From: Melitaea cinxia
Lineage: Eukaryota; Arthropoda; Insecta; Lepidoptera; Nymphalidae
NCBI RefSeq assembly: GCF_905220565.1
Contig: NC_059398.1
Coordinates: 2,108,001 to 2,172,000, forward strand
Reading direction: 5' to 3'
Length of the DNA stretch: 64,000 nt
A model generated the notes under the pieces. It saw only the letters and a list, made by a program, of their open reading frames with translations. It was not told the origin of the DNA and ran no database searches. Positions 55,401-61,400 of this stretch are shown piece by piece. How positions within the stretch are numbered: the first letter of the stretch is position 1; each line of letters starts with the position of its first letter. The position numbers and the translations under genes were made by a program.

Positions 55401-58400
55401 GCACGCTCGTCAAGCACGAGCGCCTCGACCCCGTGAGTGTCTCCACCTACTGTCACAGTCGCCGGGCGACTTGTACGCCGGCCACGACCACACGCGCCTG
55501 CCCGCCGCGCGCGTGGACCGCACGCTCGTCAAGCACGAGCGCCTCGACCCCGTGAGTGTCTCCACCTACTGTCACAGTCGCCGGGCGACTTGTACGCCGG
55601 CCACGACCACACGCGCCTGCCCGCCGCGCGCGTGGACCGCACGCTCGTCAAGCACGAGCGCCTCGACCCCGTGAGTGTCTCCACCTACTGTCACAGTCGC
55701 CGGGCGACTTGTACGCCGGCCACGACCACACGCGCCTGCCCGCCGCGCGCGTGGACCGCACGCTCGTCAAGCACGAGCGCCTCGACCCCGTGAGTGTCTC
55801 CACCTACTGTCACAGTCGCCGGGCGACTTGTACGCCGGCCACGACCACACGCGCCTGCCCGCCGCGCGCGTGGACCGCACGCTCGTCAAGCACGAGCGCC
55901 TCGACCCCGTGAGTGTCTCCACCTACTGTCACAGTCGCCGGGCGACTTGTACGCCGGCCACGACCACACGCGCCTGCCCGCCGCGCGCGTGGACCGCACG
56001 CTCGTCAAGCACGAGCGCCTCGACCCCGTGAGTGTCTCCACCTACTGTCACAGTCGCCGGGCGACTTGTACGCCGGCCACGACCACACGCGCCTGCCCGC
56101 CGCGCGCGTGGACCGCACGCTCGTCAAGCACGAGCGCCTCGACCCCGTGAGTGTCTCCACCTACTGTCACAGTCGCCGGGCGACTTGTACGCCGGCCACG
56201 ACCACACGCGCCTGCCCGCCGCGCGCGTGGACCGCACGCTCGTCAAGCACGAGCGCCTCGACCCCGTGAGTGTCTCCACCTACTGTCACAGTCGCCGGGC
56301 GACTTGTACGCCGGCCACGACCACACGCGCCTGCCCGCCGCGCGCGTGGACCGCACGCTCGTCAAGCACGAGCGCCTCGACCCCGTGAGTGTCTCCACCT
56401 ACTGTCACAGTCGCCGGGCGACTTGTACGCCGGCCACGACCACACGCGCCTGCCCGCCGCGCGCGTGGACCGCACGCTCGTCAAGCACGAGCGCCTCGAC
56501 CCCGTGAGTGTCTCCACCTACTGTCACAGTCGCCGGGCGACTTGTACGCCGGCCACGACCACACGCGCCTGCCCGCCGCGCGCGTGGACCGCACGCTCGT
56601 CAAGCACGAGCGCCTCGACCCCGTGAGTGTCTCCACCTACTGTCACAGTCGCCGGGCGACTTGTACGCCGGCCACGACCACACGCGCCTGCCCGCCGCGC
56701 GCGTGGACCGCACGCTCGTCAAGCACGAGCGCCTCGACCCCGTGAGTGTCTCCACCTACTGTCACAGTCGCCGGGCGACTTGTACGCCGGCCACGACCAT
56801 ACGTGTGGACATTTTATCCTTATATCAAAATAGCATCCAGATTTCAGTCTCTGCGACAAAATTTGATAATTTATTACATGGTTAGATGAATAATTGAATA
56901 GTTAAATTAACTTTATTTTTTATTTATTTGTTTTTCTAGGAGGACGTGAAAGAGTACAAGAACCTCTTCACGTCGGACGGTTTATGTCCGACGCTAAAAG
57001 ACTTGGAACAGATATTTGATAACTCGGACGACGCCGCAAGCGGGGATGAGACGGTAAGACTTGTGAGTGTACCCTTCTTATTATTTTCTACTAACCTAAG
57101 TTTGCATGTTAACTTATATTGCTATTATTTTACAAATATACCTAATATTACTGTGTTAAGACAATTTTAATACACTCTTTACATGAAAGTACATTTAGAT
57201 AATAATAGTATTCTTTCTAAAATGTAATTAGTTTGTTAAATAGATTTATAAGTATACTTGGATTGCAAATATATACATTTGAATTTGACTATGTAATATT
57301 ATCACACAATATTCTAAGTCGGTAAAATTTACTCCACACATGATGTAAAACAAAGTAAAATCTAGAGAAAATATAAATGAATGTTTGGTTTAATCGTCGA
57401 CAAAAGAGATGAGAGTTGCATCGAGCGTGCCTCGTTCCAGTTGCAAGTGCAGACGCCGCCCGACTCCAACAAGTCGACGGAGGAGACGCGCTGCGTGGGC
57501 GGGCGCTGCGTGCGCGCCGAGGAGCTCAGCAAGATGTTCCCCACGCCGCCCAGCATGGAGGCGCACGCGCAGCCCTCGCCCGGCTTCTCGCCGCCCGACG
57601 ACGCGCCGCAGACGCACGTGCACGCGCACGCGCTGGCGCACGCGGCGCGCGCCACCGGCTCGCCGCCGCCCGACCCCATCGAGGTACGCTCCGCTCTTGT
57701 GCACTCTGACGGGCAGAGGCTACTGCAGCTTATAAACTTGCTATACCAGGAGCATCGCAAACGCGTTGCTCCCTTACCTTACTCATTACAGAAACAACAC
57801 TGCTCAAAAGCAGTATTATATTTTAACTGTGATCTTTTGTAGGGTCAAGGGGTCAGGTACTTTCCCAATCGGGTTGTTTTGAGTTTTGTTGTTGATTTTG
57901 AGCAGGATAAATTCTGCTGTGCCCTACTTCAGTCGCTGCTCCTCCTAATTAAATAAAACCAAGTCCAATATTATCAAATCAAGTTAGTAAAAAAAACTGT
58001 AACTATGAACGATCTCGCAGGACTGGTCGTACGTGTTCAAGCCGCCGACGATGTTTAAGTACGTGGGCTCGTCGAAGTACGCGCCGCTGACGACCCTGCC
58101 GAGCCAGTTGCTACCGCCTGTGACGCTCCCGCCGCACGCCGTGTACCGACCCCGCTGGCAGCGAACGAGCAGCGAGCCCGAGCGCGACGACCAGCACCGC
58201 CCTGACTCCACCGCCGCTGCAGGTAGGTGACGACTGGGCCAGCCAAAACCAACAAAATGACAATGATAATAATTTAAATAATTAAGAATAAACTTAAATT
58301 AACTTACAGAATATTAAGCGAGTACAAAAATATGAAAATAAGTCAAATATTAGTTCTTCACCTATCGCAGCACACTGCTGGATATACAGGCCTCCAGTGG

Positions 58401-61400
58401 CCTGCACTAGTTCGCGCCGAAAATGGCGTGAACTCATGCGTGTTGCCTATAGTCACCACGCTGGGCAGGCGGGTTGGTGACCGCATGGCTGGATTTGTGG
58501 CGCCGAAGACGCTGCTGCCCGTCTTCGACCTGTGTATTTCAAAGCCAGCAGTTGGATGGTTATCCCGTCATTGGTCGGTTTTTTAAGTTCGAAGGTGGTA
58601 GTGGCACCGTGTTATACCTTAGCCGCCTTTCACGACATCCACGGGAAGAGAGGGGGTGGTTATATTATTTATTGCCGTAACCACACATCAGCAAATATTA
58701 GTTCAATTATTAGTAAGCCTTCTTACATACAGAAAATATATGTCTACATACAAAAAAAATTCTTCCCAGGAGGCGCCCACACGAGTACGACGGCGCCCGG
58801 CAGCCACAGCGGCAGCGGCGGCGGCGGTGGCGGCGGCAGCAGCGGCAGCAGCAGTGGCGGCGGTGGCGGTGGAGTGAAGCGCCCGCTGGCGGCCGGCGGC
58901 AGCTCGGCGCGCACGTCCCCGCGGCCGGCCGGCCCCGCGCCCGCGCCCCCCGCCGCGCCCGCCTCGCCGCGCGCCGCCCCCGTGTGCCCGCTGCTGCTCA
59001 ACGTGCTGCTGGCCGACACCGTGCTGAACGTCTTCCGCGACCACAACTTCGACAGCTGCACGCTCTGCGTCTGCAACGCCGGCGCGCGGGTCCGTCCTGT
59101 CTGCTACTCTATTAATCATATAAATAATTTAAAATCTATATAGTAAAGCCAAATCGTTTTTTGTTTGAACTTGTAACAAATGTACATTAAGAAGCTTAGA
59201 ATAAACGCGTTAGTTAATCTTCTCACTGGTACCAAATTCGATTATTATGTCTTGTGTGTAAAATTGAATGATATCTTCGTCAGATGGTTGGCAACATCCG
59301 CGGCGCGGACGCGGCCACCTACCTGCCGAGCGGCGACTGGGGAGGCAGCGCCGACGACGAGCCGTCGCGCTGCTCGTGCGGGTTCAGCGCCATCGTCAAC
59401 CGCCGCCTGGCACACCGCGCGGGGCTCTTCTACGAGGTGAGGGTCGTCGGTGACGTGGCGCTGTGAGCTTGAGTCATTTCTAACGAGTATATTTATGATC
59501 GGTAATTTCTTTGATACACTAGTTATTTATTAATTCATATGAGTTTATTTTTTAGTCCTTCTCCTACATGGGGAAAGAAGCCTATGCCCAGTAGTGGGAT
59601 ATTACAGGCTGAAGTGACTAGTTATTTCAGCTTGTTACGTTTGTTTCATATAAACTGTTTGTAGTCCTTTTTATATCGTAATCTGAAAGGTTTAAGGCGG
59701 TTATAAAAATACTACATCACTATACATAAGCACTGATTATAAACATCATATAATGATGAAGAGGGTTCATAGTACATACTGCACGAGAATGTAATACAAA
59801 TTTTTAAAAATATTGCCTCCCCGTAGGACGAGATGGAGATCACGGGCCTGGCGGAGGAGCCGGGCGGGCGCGCGCACAGTGCGCTGGGCGACGTGGCGGC
59901 CGTGGTGGTGGCGCAGTGCGCCGCGCCCGCCGGCGGGCCCGCCTCGGCGCTGGCGCGGGCCGCGCGCCGGGCCGCCGCGCACGCGCTCGACCCCGACCAC
60001 CTGCGGCTCAACCTGCTCGAGTGAGTTAACTTACATTGCTTTTATTTGGATACTTTACAGCTTACAATAACTATCTAATACAGAATAGAAAACTGAAAGT
60101 TATATTGCTAATAACGCCCTAATTTTGTGATAGTGTCAGTAATGGCTTAAAAATTTATATTGATTGAATTGTTCGTATTTATAGGTATTCGGATGGCGGA
60201 GCGGCGGCCGCGCAGGCATTGCGAGCGGCGGCGGGGGGCGCGGCCACGTCCCAGCCCGCCCCCACGGCCGCCACAGCTGGTGCGGCCGGTGCCGTGCATC
60301 GCTGGCCCTTCATAGGTGCGCGCGCGCCGCGCTCCTCGCGAGACGTCGTCAGGTACTATTTTCGTCGTGTAGTATACATATTTACCCTTTAATACCAAAA
60401 ATTAATAGGTTTAAAACATTATAGTGTACACTTGAGAATTTTTCCAGAGAATGATATATGAATAGGCACAACGAGAGCATTGAACGATTCTTCTCAAAAG
60501 TACTATTACAATTCGGTTTCACGCACAATACTCCTTTCTATATATACTAGAAGATCTCTGTGCCACTTAGTATCATAAGCTAGTTCTATAGCTCATTTTA
60601 TGTGATGACAGATTAATGCGACGGTTGCGGCCGTTATTGCAAGACGCGATCCAGAAGCGCTGCTGCGGCGCGCGCATGTGGGACTGCGGCGTGACGGGCC
60701 CGCTGACGTGGCGCCAGTTCCACCGACTGGCGGGGCGCGGCAACGAAGACCTGTGCGAGCCGCAGCCAGTGCCACCGCTGCTGGTGGGCCACGACCGCGA
60801 CTGGATCTCGCTCTCGCCTTACGCGCTGCGACACTGGGAGCGACTGTCACTCGAGCCCTACTCGTACGCGAGGGACGTCGCCTACGTCGTGCTGGCGGCC
60901 GATGGTGACTACCTGTCTGAACCCGTTAAGACCTTCTTCCGCGAGTTGTCCGCGGCCTACGAGGCGTGCCGCCTGGGTCGACATCAACCCATCGCGAGGA
61001 TAGCGCGCGACGGCATCGTGAGGACGGCGCCCAGCGACGGTGAACGGTGAGTAAATTTATAAATAACAAACTAAACAAAAATTTTTAAACATGCAAATAA
61101 ATTTTCCTCCGTAATTAATCCATTAATTGCGTAAGGTTTTTTTTAAATATATAGACTAGCGCTTGCCTAGAAAATACCTATTGTTGTGGGCTCGGTTTTC
61201 CGCATTTAGATACAAAGGTTCGTTATGCGTCTAGAAGATGCCTATTCACTCTTGATTTAATCAATAATTCAATAATAATTTAAAGAATCTAATTTTTCGA
61301 TCAATTTAGACTCCTCCCTTAGGTGAGATTTAGTGAGATTTGCTTAGACCCCCCCCCCCCCCCGCCTTAAATAAAATTAAAGCAAAAACTAAATGATTTT

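Noticed and set aside
55341..56799. Regular repeat array resembling a CRISPR locus
   Set aside because: There are no variable spacers; the whole 119-bp unit repeats, it comes from a MED13 exon and its donor, and the sequence is animal nuclear DNA.
55199..56885. A series of overlapping 118-codon ORFs as repeated genes
   Set aside because: They are the same out-of-frame read-through of the 119-bp array, produced by the frame shift between successive units.
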